Below, in pieces: positions 1-9,983 of a DNA stretch of 64,000 nucleotides. The stretch is taken from positions 19,990,610 to 20,054,609 of the forward strand of contig NC_063446.1 in the NCBI RefSeq assembly GCF_020379485.1, given 5' to 3'. The notes below the pieces were generated by a model, which was not told the DNA's origin, ran no database searches, and saw only the letters and a program-made list of their open reading frames with translations. Origin of the DNA: Brassica napus. Its lineage: Eukaryota; Streptophyta; Magnoliopsida; Brassicales; Brassicaceae. A program made the position numbers and the translations under genes. Positions within the stretch are counted from its first letter, which is position 1, and every line of letters starts with the position of its first letter.

Positions 1-2755
1 TACTGGCAGTCAAGAGCATCCATTCGGATAAGGCACCGGGGCCAGATGGGTTCTCGGCAGGATTCTACCATTCTTTTTGGGACTTGATTGGAGTTGATAT
101 TTGCCGAGAGTCCGACATTTTTTGAGTCAGGAAAAATGGACAGAAGGATCAATGAGACTCATATATGCCTGCTCCCAAAGATCTCGGGACTGAAATGCCC
201 CTCGGAGTTCCGTCCCATTGCTCTCTGCAATGTGCGATACAAGATAATAGCAAAGATCCTAACTCTTCGGCTTCAGAAGTTCCTTGATACCATAGTCTTG
301 GTGCATCAATCTGCCTTCATCCCGGGGAGTGCAATTACGGAAAACATCTTGATAACCCATGAGACCCTACACTTTTTAAAAGTGTCAGAGGCAACTAAAT
401 GATGCTCAATGGTTGTCAAAACCGACATGAGCAAAGCCTATGACCGAATTGAGTGGGCATTTCTCGAAAAAGTTCTTCAACAATTTGGTTTTGAAGCGGT
501 ATGGATCAATTGGGTAATGGAGTGTGTCACCACAGTCTCCTATTCTTACCTTATTAATGGAGCACCCTATGGAAGAGTCTATCCGAAGAGAGGACTGCGA
601 CAAGGAGACCCCCTATCTCCTTACCTCTTCATTCTTTGTACAGAGGTACTTACGGGTCTGTGTTTTAGAGAACAACAATCTGGCTGCTTCAATGGTCTGA
701 GAGTAGCTCGCAAAAGCCCCCTGGTCAACCATTTGTTGTTTGCTGATGATACTGTCTTCTTCAGCAGCACTAGTATAAAAAGCTGTACCTCTTTAATGAG
801 GATCCTTAAGAGATATGAAGATTGCTCAGGTCAATGCATAAATCTCGAAAAATCTACCATCTCTTTCTCATCAAGAACCCCGGAAGCAATCATGACTCAA
901 GTTAAAATATCAGTTGGGATTGATAAGGCGGGAGGAATGGGAAAGTACCTGGGCTTACCTGAAACGTTTGGCCGCTGCAAGAGAGATGTGTTCACGGGCT
1001 TGGTTGATAAAATCTGGCAGCGATCTCACTCTTGGCCAACAAAATTCCTTTCTGGTGCAGGGAAGCATGTGCTCCTACAAACTGTCCTCTCTGCCTTCCC
1101 AAACTACTCCATGTTGAGTTTCAAAATCCCAAAGTCCCTATGCAAGCGCATACAATCGGTTCTCACCAGATTTTGGTGGGATAGCGCTCCAGATAAGAAG
1201 AAGATGGCATGGGTTTTGTGGGACAGAATGGCTACGCCAAAATGTATGGGAGGTTTGGGGTTTAAAAATTTGGAATCTTTTAATGATGCCCTTCTTGCCA
1301 AGCTGGGTTGGAGAATCATGAACAATCCAGATGCATTACTTTCTCGGGTGTTGAAAAGGAGATACTTTTGGGACTGCTCATTCCTAGAGAGCTCACCAAA
1401 GCAAGCATCTTCCCATGGATGGACCGGGATAATGGCAGGGAAAGCGCTGCTTGAGAAAGGTATGGGATTCTTGGTGGGGGATGGTGAAACTTTCAAGGTA
1501 TGGTCAAATGCTTGGCTCTCCCCCTCTCAGCCTCTGACGCCGATAGGACCACCAACTTTCGAAAACCAAAAGCTTAAAGTAAAAGACCTCCTGCTCCCGG
1601 ACTCTAACGCTTGGAACTTGCCCCAAATCCGACTCCATTTACCTCACTATGAGGATGTTATAAGACAGCTGATTCCCAGTGCTTTGAAACCACCAGATAG
1701 GCAGGTCTGGCTTGGAGAAAGTAACGGCATCTACTCAACCAAATCAGGCTACAAGATGGACAATATCTAAGTCCCAACTCAAAACCCTCATGGTTTCGAC
1801 TGGATAAAACATGTCTGGAAGTTGGACTCTCCAGGCAAGATCCAACACTTCCTCTAGCGAGCTCTGAATAATGCTCTCCCTGTGGCAGAGCTTCTCATTC
1901 ATAGAGGAATGGAAGTAGAACCATCTTGTAAAGTATGTGGAGAACTAGAAACCATTGATCATGTTCTCCTGCATTGCTCTTTTGCCCAAAGAACTTGGGA
2001 ACTGGCTCCAACTCAACTTGCATCAAGCCAGGCGCTACCTTCAAATTCCCTCCAACAACTGCTCTCTCTGGTACCGAAAGTTCTTAATCTTCCCCCTTAG
2101 GGATTAACCTGTTCTCCGCTGTCCCCCTGGATAATTTGGAACCTTTGGACAGCAAGGAACAAAAGGATTTTTGAGAACAAAATCTACTCTGCTGAAGAGA
2201 CTCTTTCTAAAGCTATTAGGGATGCAAAAGAGTGGGAAGGAGCAAAGAAGATACCTGCTGTGATAGAAAATCCTAGGCAGAATCCTATGAGCCAAATTGA
2301 TTCTATGATCCCAACTTGTTGGGTTGATGGTGCATGGAATGCGGGTTTTAAATGTGCTGGTTTTGGTTGGTTTATACATGATAAGCAATCTAAGCTGGAG
2401 ATTAAAGGTGCGGCATCCCGCTGCCATGTTGCATCTGCGCTAACAGCTGAAGCTCTGGCCCTCCGAGAAGCACTACAGGTGGCCTCTAATGAGGGTCTAT
2501 CACGCCTCAAGATCATGTCGGACTCAAGTGTCCTCATCTCTGCCCGACGATCAGGGACGGTTCTGAATGAGATAGCGGGACTTCTCCATGAAATTAGTCA
2601 CCTCATTTCTCTCTTCACAACCTTTTCTTTTGTTGTAATCTCACGTTCAGTAAACACTGTAGCCGATGGGCTTGCGAAAGCTGCTCTTGCAGCTCTTTGT
2701 CTTCAAAACATTGTATGAATGCTTTAGTATGAATTAATCCTTTGACCAAAAAAAA
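1..2755 (+). mobile_element. LINE (non-LTR retrotransposon), left end outside window
   Basis: The element runs from the window edge to an A-rich tail at 2748-2755. It codes on the plus strand for the reverse transcriptase, zinc-knuckle and RNase H parts of a plant L1-type ORF2. Directly after the tail, an F-box/LRR reading frame begins (2760), so the LINE lies in or against that gene. The 5' end is not in the window, so a target-site duplication cannot be checked. Confidence 0.9.
3..2718 (+). pseudogene. LINE ORF2 reverse transcriptase / RNase H, decayed
   Basis: The frame starts inside the reverse transcriptase with the motif KAPGPDGF (from about 30), followed by SGKMDRRINETHICLLPK and FRPIALCNV typical of plant L1 RT. 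The catalytic box is FADD at 739-750. A zf-RVT region follows (CKVCGELETIDHVLLHC, about 1927-1980), then an RNase H domain (WVDGAWN, about 2320; [16 protein letters not shown]) ending at the stop at 2718. There is one frameshift near 95-105. After that the frame is constant but broken by in-frame stops at 400-402 (TGA), 1768-1770 (TAA), 1855-1857 (TAG) and 2098-2100 (TAG). The element can no longer encode its own machinery. Family assignment is secure from the motif order. Confidence 0.9.
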
Positions 2756-2759
2756 TAGG

Positions 2760-3521
2760 ATTGATACGGAAAACTTCCAGAATTCTGACATTAGTGAAAC
2801 AAGCAGAAGTCTCAGGAATATCACCAAGTTTAGCCGCAGTGTCCCGGTGAATTTGGTTTTTGGCTGTTGTTCCTCTTTAGATGACGAAATTCTCATGTTC
2901 GCTGCTGCCAGGTAAATCCCATCCTTAAAACTGAATTGAAAAAAAAAACTGATTTGTGTTTGTAGTGTGTCTCATTTTCTTTTGTTTCATGATAGCATGC
3001 CAAACATAGAGAAACTTGTTTTGCCGCGCTGGTGCTACCTATCCAAGAATTCATTTGGGTTTGCGTTCAGTAAATGGAAGAATCTGAAGACATTGATTAT
3101 CGCTCATGATGTCCCTCTCACAGAGACTTTTGAGTTTCAAGTAGTGGGAGAGAACTGTAGTAACCTCACAAACTTAAAATATTTGGGTGGTTTAGGAAAA
3201 GAGACTGCTGAGGAAATCGTGCGTTACTTCAAGAACATCAAGAGGCTGAGTTTGCAATGCGCTTATGTCAGCAGACCAGGAGTTTTGTTGCTAATTACAG
3301 GCCTCCAAAACCTTGCGATCCTTAATGTTTCACATTGTAAAGAGTTTGATGACGAGACGGTAACTATGGACAATATTGTACAAGCCGCCACTCAGAAGCG
3401 TGTCAGATTTATACGTTGTTCAAACAATTGTACTTGCAGAAACAAGCGATGGTTGGAAGGGCTCAGGACGTATGGTTCTGAGAGTTGGCGAAAAGATGAG
3501 ATAAAGGAACTTGAGTTCTGA
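2760..3521 (+). pseudogene. F-box/LRR-repeat protein, 3' part only
   Basis: Two exons are visible: 2760-2911 and 2996-3521, with an 84-base GT-AG intron (2912-2995) that joins the frame exactly (phase 2). The protein shows degenerate leucine-rich repeats (MPNIEKLVLPRW, SKWKNLKTLIIAHD, FKNIKRLSLQC, LQNLAILNVSHCKEF) and a short charged tail. This is the layout of the small plant F-box/LRR proteins that act as substrate adaptors of SCF ubiquitin ligases. The F-box itself would lie upstream but the sequence there is a LINE tail, so the N-terminal part is missing or displaced beyond the window. The remaining frame has no stops, which suggests that the disruption is fairly recent. A short functional protein from an internal ATG is possible but has no F-box. 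Confidence 0.65.
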
Positions 3522-3691
3522 ACTTCAAAAAAAAATATAAATCGATGGGACTCCACCTCGGCTTCTATTCTATCCGACATTATCTGTTTCTTGAAGTCTA
3601 TTTAGGTTCTCTTCATTTAACGTGTAATGTTTTTGTTTTTATTCGCTTTATTTCTATATATGTAATATGCTGTTCAACAACAACTATATAT

Positions 3692-3701
3692 CTTCCAAAA
3701 T
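3692..3701. repeat. Left target-site duplication of the MULE (CTTCCAAAAT)
   Basis: This 10-base string is repeated exactly at 5528-5537, immediately outside the inverted-repeat ends. Confidence 0.85.
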
Positions 3702-5527
3702 GGGAAAAACGTCAATAAAATCCCAAACTTTACAAAATAAGCTAAAAAAGCCTCAATTTTTAAGTAAACCAAAATATTCTCAAACTTTAAAAAAAATTCC
3801 TAAAATAATCATGAAGTTATATTGACTCGGTCATTTTAAACATTTTGAAGTTAACTGTTAACTTTTTATAAACTTCCGTTAATTAATATACGATGTGTTT
3901 TACTTTATCATTAAGAAGAAAAAAAGAAACTCGTGGTCTTCCCTTCTTCTCCGTCGATAACAATCCCTAATTCTCAAAATCATTCACCTAAATCCATAGT
4001 TTATTACACAGGAAGGAAGCTTAATTCTTGACTATTTGAAAAAAACAGATGGAGAGGCCGAAGAATCTTGATCATAGACGTCGTAAGAAGAAGGCTACAT
4101 CGAGTGAAACAACCGAAGAGGGGCACAATGCAAGAAAAGGTTGTGAGCTTGAGCAAATCGCCGCAGTGAGAGACGAAACGAACCTCGACCCGACACTGAG
4201 AGAGGCCGTCAGGATGATGATGTCGACCTAGATGAGGGAGAATGAGATGGTGGTGATAACGAAGAGGATGATGTTGAAGAAAATCAAGTAGAAGAGAATG
4301 GAGAAAATGGAGTAGGTGTGGAAGAATAGAATTGTGATGATTTATCACAACATTTTGGAGATGTCACGAGAGAAGAAGAGAATGCAAGTGATGGAGAGAG
4401 AGTGGTGATGATATTTGGGATGATGAGAAGATACCGGATCCATTGTCTTCTGACGATGACGAAGACGAAGAATAGGTAGAACGAAGAGAGTTGTTTTCCA
4501 ATAGTGTTGACAGTGAAGAACTTTTGGAATTGGGGAAGACATTTGCTTGTGCAGCAGATTTCAAGTTGGCATTGTTAAGGTACTCTCTGAAGACTCGTTA
4601 CGACATTTAAATCTACAAGTCTACATCAAAGAAGATGGGTGCGAGATGCTCTGATGTTGAGCCGAGTTGCCTTTGGAGGATTTACTGTTCTTACGAACCA
4701 AAGAGGTACAAGATGCAAGTGCAAGTGTATATCAATGAGCATAACTGTACATCAGGCTATTCAAAGATGCTAAAGGTATCATCAATTGCTTGGCTGTTTG
4801 CGGAGAGGTTAAGGATCAACAGGAAGTTTACGAAAAAAGAGATGGCTGAAGAGGTCAAGAGAGAGTACAATTTGATTGTCAATGTGCAAAAGCTATTCCG
4901 ACAGAGAAAAACAAGCCATGAAGTGCATTTCTCACGTATATGGGATTATGAACAATCTCAAGCTTAATAACTTCTTCTTTCTTTTATTATGTAATGGTTC
5001 AGACCATCTCATCTCCTTTGTCATATCATTTTGTTAACAGCATATCATGGATCACGTATTTCTTGTTACACGTCTTCTTTGTTACGTTTCTTTGCCATCT
5101 CCTCTTTTGACTCAAACTGTTCTTTTTTTTTTCTTTTCTTTTTGTCATCTACTCAAACTGTTCCAGCCATCTCTTTTATTATTTTGTTTAACACCATAAC
5201 AACACATCTTCTTAATCATCATGAACAACACATGTTCTTAAACATCAAAACAACACAATTTCTGGGAATTAGGGATTTGTAGAGTCGATGAAGAAGAAGA
5301 GAAACATGAGTTTATGTTTTTAATCAAACGCATCATTTCACCACTATTTAACAGAAGTTAAAGCAAAATTAACGGTTGACTTCGGAGTGTTTAAAAAGGC
5401 CTAGTCAACATAAGTTTAGGATTATTAGGAAATTTTTTGAAAGATTGAGAAGTTTTTGGCTTACCCAAAAGTTGAAGATTTTTTTAACTTATTTTTGTTA
5501 GTTCAGGATTTAAATGACGTTTTTCCC
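3702..5527. mobile_element. MULE (Mutator-like) element with long TIRs and target duplication
   Basis: Terminal inverted repeats of about 140 bases lie at 3702-3845 and 5385-5527; the ends read GGGAAAAACGTC and GACGTTTTTCCC. The element is flanked by a perfect 10-base direct repeat CTTCCAAAAT at 3692-3701 and 5528-5537, within the 8-11 bp range of Mutator insertions. Total length is 1826 bases. The interior carries the N-terminal part of a MULE transposase (4049-4967) but no catalytic domain, so it is an internally deleted, non-autonomous copy. Confidence 0.88.
4049..4967 (+). pseudogene. MULE transposase N-terminal fragment, decayed
   Basis: The readable parts are an acidic N-terminal stretch spread over several frames (4049-4560) and the best preserved part at 4635-4967. 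That part has CSDVEPSCLWRIYCSYEP, INEHNCTSGYSK and KKEMAEEVKREY, which match the zinc-ribbon and DNA-binding region at the start of plant MuDR/MULE transposases. In-frame stops occur (for example TAG at 4228-4230), with frame changes between the pieces. The DDE catalytic domain and the SWIM zinc finger are absent. The reading fits the surrounding TIR/TSD structure, which makes the assignment firm although the similarity is patchy. Confidence 0.75.
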
Positions 5528-5537
5528 CTTCCAAAAT
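5528..5537. repeat. Right target-site duplication of the MULE (CTTCCAAAAT)
   Basis: Exact repeat of 3692-3701 directly after the TIR end TTTTTCCC. Confidence 0.85.
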
Positions 5538-5539
5538 GG

Positions 5540-7266
5540 TATAAATTCTAACGTTTGTACCAAAAAATGTTTTTCGAAGTTCTTTATCAAATTATCTTGC
5601 AGTTTCTTAGTAAACATTCTTTTTAATTTCTTAGTAAACCTTACATTTACATATGTAGCTCTTAGCCGTGCGAGCAAAAATTTTATACATAAGCGATAAA
5701 CAAAATTTATGCCCCTATTCAGAAAAAAATATCTTAGAAATATCATTGTTACAAAACAAAAACTAGAAACAAAATTAATACTTTTAACATTTTTTCTTCA
5801 TTTTCTTCCTGTAAACACTCATTGACAAGACTTTAAGAACTATTATTGCTTAAAAATTTATTTTAATAGATAAGATAGCCAAATCACTTAATTTTTCTTG
5901 TGACATATTCAAATGACTATAAACTTTTTATCAGTTTCAGTTTTGAAAAACTCTTTTCGACGAAATGCTAATAGTTTCTTATGAGAACATATTTGTCCGC
6001 AATTTTCTTATATTTTGTCCTTAGAAATCTGTTATTGTTTTATAACTTTTCTTTTGTTGTTGTTGCTGCATTGAGATGGAGTTATAAGATGGTCGAATAA
6101 AAATTCAGAGATGGACACTCTAGAATGTTTCTCCTTCTTCAATGTGATATTTGTAGTTTTTCTTCCTGGTTATTATAATTTGATGGTTGTGAGATAAAAA
6201 AGCCACTTGATGGTCAAACTCTTTGATTGAGTAGAAAAGATCCAAAGATATCATAGATATAATGAAAAAAATTTCAAGATTTTTATATATCTTTAGATGA
6301 TTCTATTATTTAGAATTTAGGTTACATAAATGTTCCAACCTTTAATATGATTACTAGGTGAACCCCTGCATATAGTTTTCAATAAATTATTCTCTAATTT
6401 AATGTCTAGTTTTTTTTGTTTTGAATATTTGTTTTAGTATTTCAGTTAGAAGATTGAAATTTTTGGTTATAATTCTTATTATCTTGTAAACCCCTAACTT
6501 TTTAAGATTGAAAGTTAACTTGCGGTTTGTTATTATACTTCCCAATTAGCTTTGCCCCTTTCATCATCACTCTATCACAATAAGTGTTTTTCTTCCTCTT
6601 GAGCCCCACTCTCTTCCTCCTTTCGTTCTCAGACACTCTTTAACTTCTATCAAATCCAATTGCAAACCCTTCCAGCAGAGCAGAAGATAATCGCTATAAG
6701 AATTGAAATGTTGAATCTGTTAGAGCATTCAAATATTTATAGAGAGTAATTGTAGTTTACAATATTGAAAGCACTTACAGACCTTTAATAAATACATAGG
6801 AGAGTGTTCATGATTGTTTGCTTTTAGAGACCAACTCTAGTTCTCGGTCTTTCGACTGAAATTCGCTCATGTTCTGCGAAAAAAAACTTAAAAAAATATA
6901 TTTCAGAGAATTGTGCTAACATTATTTCTTATCTTGTTTACTTTCAAGAAAAACATCATTTCTCCTTTTGTAGTAATGAGGACGAAAAATCCTTAAATAT
7001 ATATAAATAATAAGTGAAACAAAATAACTGTATAAGCATTTTGGTGAAATTTTTGTTCAAAGAAAGACCGGAGTTATACTACATGTTAAGTTTACAGCTA
7101 AAACTTCTGGCTTTGAAAATATAGTTTTCAAAGCCAAAAGTACTATAAATGATTGCCTTTGAGCTTAACTCGATTCTGGGACACAGAACAAGTCATAAAA
7201 GAATAATACTTTGCATTCTGGTCATTAGGAAGTGTATTATATATGTTATGTATATGGCGGTCTTAT
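5540..7266. other. AT-rich intergenic DNA, no gene seen
   Basis: No open frame with recognisable domains appears on either strand, and no clear terminal repeats. The sequence is AT-rich with scattered homopolymer runs. Confidence 0.6.
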
Positions 7267-7276
7267 AAATGGAGGT

Positions 7277-8306
7277 AGAGATGGAAATTATGGATCTAGA
7301 CCGCAGATCTAAATCGCAAAGCACTGTCGCATAACGGTATTGGGACAAAGTTTTCTAGGTCCGCAAATTTTTGGGCCTCGCGAGACGGGTCTTTGCGGGA
7401 CTGAGCTTTTTGCGGGATGGGCCGAAACAGGTCATGCGGGTTTACATGGATCCGTATTTTTTTTTCATTTCTTATTTTACCTGAAAAACGAGAAAAAAGT
7501 GAGAAAAAACGATTTTTGTGATTTTTCTCTCAGAAAACATAAAGAGTTCCGGTGATGATGATTCGAGCTCCGGTGATGATGATTCGAGCTCCGGCGATGA
7601 CGACTCCAGCTCCAGCGATGAGATTCGAGTTCTTGTGGTGTTTTGATTTGGTTTTCTCTTTTTATTATACACAACTATGAATTGTTTTATTACAATGTGA
7701 TATTTCTTTGTTTAAGTTGTTGATTTGTTTTCAGTACTGTGAAGTGGTGTTTTTCTTAAATTAAAAAAAAATTGTTACAATGGTGTTGTTTAGGAGAAAA
7801 ATTAGTCGTATATCACGTCACTTGTATAATTTGGCAAAGTGATTCACAATTTTTTTTGGCAATCCAAATAATAATAATAAAAAGATGGTTTGATGAAAAC
7901 ATATAACACTTGAGCCAAATTATTACAAAGACAACAACTCAATCAGATTCAAACTTAACAAAAGCTTATGCTGATAAAAAAAAGGCTTTTAACTAAAAAA
8001 CGCAAGTACAAACGAAGTTTTGTGGCATTGATTTTGATAAAACTTTAGTGAAACTTAATGAATTCTCTTCAATTCTCTTACACAACTAGTCTACTCAAAC
8101 ATTCATGAAAGAAGATGTAGTAGGCGGTTTGATAAAGAGGCGTCCCACAGGACGGTCTGCAAAGACCTATATATTATGTGGAACGAATTTGGACCGGCAT
8201 TTTGATGACCGCGGTATGCACATAACAAATCCGCTGTGACTGGTTCGATGACTAATCTGTTGCGGTACGGGACGGAACGGAATGGGATAACCCGTTTGAC
8301 AGATGA
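7277..8306. mobile_element. hAT-like non-autonomous element
   Basis: The segment is bounded by a 10-base perfect direct repeat AAATGGAGGT at 7267-7276 and 8307-8316. The ends (AGAGATGGAAA on the left; TTTGACAGATGA on the right) resemble loosely paired hAT termini. Subterminal regions are rich in GCGGG/GGGAC-type motifs (7290-7450 and 8130-8300), unlike the AT-rich interior. The interior holds only a short tandem repeat and no transposase. hAT duplications are normally 8 bp; the extra matched bases make the exact ends uncertain by 1-2 bases. Confidence 0.6.
7548..7630 (+). repeat. 21-bp tandem repeat, about 3.5 units, codes SSGDDDS
   Basis: The unit TCCGGTGATGATGATTCGAGC occurs twice exactly, then with substitutions, then partially. 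In one plus-strand frame it reads as repeated Ser-Ser-Gly-Asp-Asp-Asp-Ser. It sits inside the hAT-like element and may be the remains of a low-complexity N-terminal protein region. Confidence 0.75.
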
Positions 8307-8455
8307 AAATGGAGGTCTTGTTAATTGGATTCAAGGACTGATTCCACTTGCATTATTAATTCGGAGATGCTATAGCTTATTATATCAATAAAGTAATTAA
8401 ACGTTTTCGTGAAATGGAAAGAGAACAGGGACATAAAAGGGAAGTGAAGAAATAA

Positions 8456-8468
8456 GAAACTTCTGGAA
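8456..8468. promoter_or_regulatory. Perfect heat-shock element (upstream)
   Basis: The sequence GAAacTTCtgGAA has three alternating nGAAn/nTTCn units with exact spacing, the consensus binding site of heat-shock factor trimers. It lies about 485 bases upstream of the HSFB2b-type start codon. Confidence 0.75.
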
Positions 8469-8645
8469 AAGGAGAGGGAACCCACACACTCTCTTCTCGC
8501 ACATTCCTAGACTCTTTCCTTCTTGTAGACCCCTCACTTTTTATTCCAATTATACCCTTTTCTCTCATTTTTAGTTTCCTTCTGGAACTTCCGATTTGTT
8601 GTCTCTCCTCCTCTCTATCTCATTCTTATCGTTCCGTATTTGCGA

Positions 8646-8658
8646 GAACCTTCTAGAA
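8646..8658. promoter_or_regulatory. Perfect heat-shock element (near leader)
   Basis: The sequence GAAccTTCtaGAA is a second perfect three-unit heat-shock element, about 295 bases upstream of the start codon. An imperfect site (TTCtgGAAct, 8580-8589) lies between the two. Two perfect sites upstream of a gene that itself encodes a heat-shock factor suggest direct heat induction and possible autoregulation. Confidence 0.75.
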
Positions 8659-8667
8659 CACACACAC

Positions 8668-8684
8668 TCTCTCTCTCTCTCTCA
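8668..8684. repeat. CT microsatellite in the 5' region of the HSF gene
   Basis: A CT dinucleotide run follows a short CA run (ACACACAC). Pyrimidine-rich CT tracts are common in plant 5' leaders, so this probably lies in or near the transcription start region. Confidence 0.6.
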
Positions 8685-8805
8685 CGTTTGAGATCCGTAC
8701 GGACTCCTTCTGGATTAGGGCAATCTCGTTGTTGGTTGGTGAAAACTGAAAAGATTGCGTTAAGACATAGAGTTATTTTCTGAGTGTTTCTTAGGATTTG
8801 GTTTA

Positions 8806-8871
8806 ATGGTTTCTGAAAGCGAAAAGAGTTATTATCATTTGTCTTTATCTGTAATTCGGATTTGCTCATGA
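8806..8871 (+). CDS. Upstream ORF 1 (21 aa) in the HSF leader
   Basis: An ATG at 8806 opens a 21-codon frame (MVSESEKSYYHL...) closed by TGA at 8869-8871, before the main start at 8941. The stop overlaps the start of a second short ORF (ATGA). If the leader includes it, ribosomes must pass or reinitiate after it. Upstream ORFs are known to restrain translation of the related Arabidopsis class B factor TBF1/HSFB1. Whether this peptide is conserved is not known to me. Confidence 0.4.
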   Translation: MVSESEKSYYHLSLSVIRICS

Positions 8872-8900
8872 TTCCAAGCTTCTTCAAGCAACCAAATTAA
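8868..8900 (+). CDS. Upstream ORF 2 (10 aa) in the HSF leader
   Basis: The ATG at 8868 overlaps the stop of upstream ORF 1 in an ATGA arrangement and encodes [10 protein letters not shown] before TAA at 8898-8900, 40 bases before the main ATG. The overlap would favour termination-reinitiation. This is a prediction from sequence only. Confidence 0.35.
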   Translation: MIPSFFKQPN

Positions 8901-8940
8901 AAAGGGTTCGGGTTATTGTGGTTTTGTGGATCTAAAACTC

Positions 8941-9983
8941 ATGCCGGGGGAACAAACAGGAGAGGTTGGCGGCGGTTGTAGCGCCGGTAATAGTGGAGGA
9001 AGCAGTGGCGGCGGTGGAGGAGAATCGCAGAGGTCAATACCGACGCCGTTTCTAACGAAAACGTACCAGCTTGTGGATGATCCGGTTTACGACGAATTGA
9101 TTTCGTGGAACGAGGACGGTTCAACATTCATCGTATGGAAACCAGCTGAGTTCGCGAGAGATCTCCTCCCCAAATACTTCAAACACAACAACTTCTCCAG
9201 CTTCGTCCGTCAGCTCAACACTTATGTGAGTCTTTTCGCTTTTTTTTTTTTGTATGAATCTCGATACCGGTTTAGTAATTGAGTCTGACTCGGTTTGATA
9301 CGGTTTAGGGGTTTCGAAAAGTGGTTCCGGATCGTTGGGAGTTCTCTAATGATTGTTTCCGGAGAGGTGAGAAGATTCTGCTTCGCGATATTCAACGCCG
9401 GAAAATCTCTCAGCCCGCTATGGCCGCTGCCGCTGCTCCGGTGTTAGCTCACGTTGTTTCACCGTCTAACTCTGGAGAAGAGCAGGTGATTTCTTCCAAC
9501 TCATCCCCTGCGGGTACAGGAGGAGGAGGAGGATCGGTTGGTGTGGCTCTGCAGAGGACGACGAGCTCCACCACAGCGCCGGAGCTGATGGAGGAGAACG
9601 AGCGGTTGAGGAAGGAGAATGTACAGTTGAGTCAAGAGCTGACAAAGCTTAAAGGTTTGTATTCCAATATCTACAAGCTGATGTCGAATTTCACGTCAGG
9701 TGGAGCGGATTGTGCGAAAACGTTGGATCTGATGCCGGAGAGACAAGAGATGAGTGAAGAAGCCACAGAAACAGGGACTGGTCTGAAGCTCTTGACCCCG
9801 AGGTTGTTTGGGGTTTCGATTGGGGTGAAGCGAGCTAGAAGAGACCATGAGTTGGGTGCTGCTGCTGTGGAAGAGGATGATAACCAAGAGGAAGAAGAAC
9901 AAGGCTCCGATGATAAGTCAGAGCCAATGGAGGAGAATAACTCCGTTGACCACAATGGGCCATGGCTTGAACTTGGAAAGTGA
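8941..9983 (+). CDS. HSFB2B: Class B heat shock transcription factor, HSFB2b type
   Basis: Two exons, 8941-9225 and 9309-9983, flank a GT-AG intron (9226-9308) in the position typical of plant HSFs, inside the DNA-binding domain after ...FVRQLNTY and before GFRKVVPD. The product is 319 aa. A Gly/Ser-rich N terminus (MPGEQTGE start) precedes the winged-helix DNA-binding domain (about 35-128). The oligomerisation coiled coil ([16 protein letters not shown]..., about 187-222) has the short class B form without the class A insert. The repressor motif RLFGV lies at 260-264, followed by a basic KRARR at 269-273 (likely nuclear signal) and a strongly acidic tail ending WLELGK. Class B factors bind heat-shock elements but repress or co-regulate transcription through LFGV. 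The start at 8941 matches the family N terminus. The Arabidopsis HSFB2b that I remember is about 377 aa with longer Gly/Ala runs; the difference lies in those runs. Confidence 0.93.
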
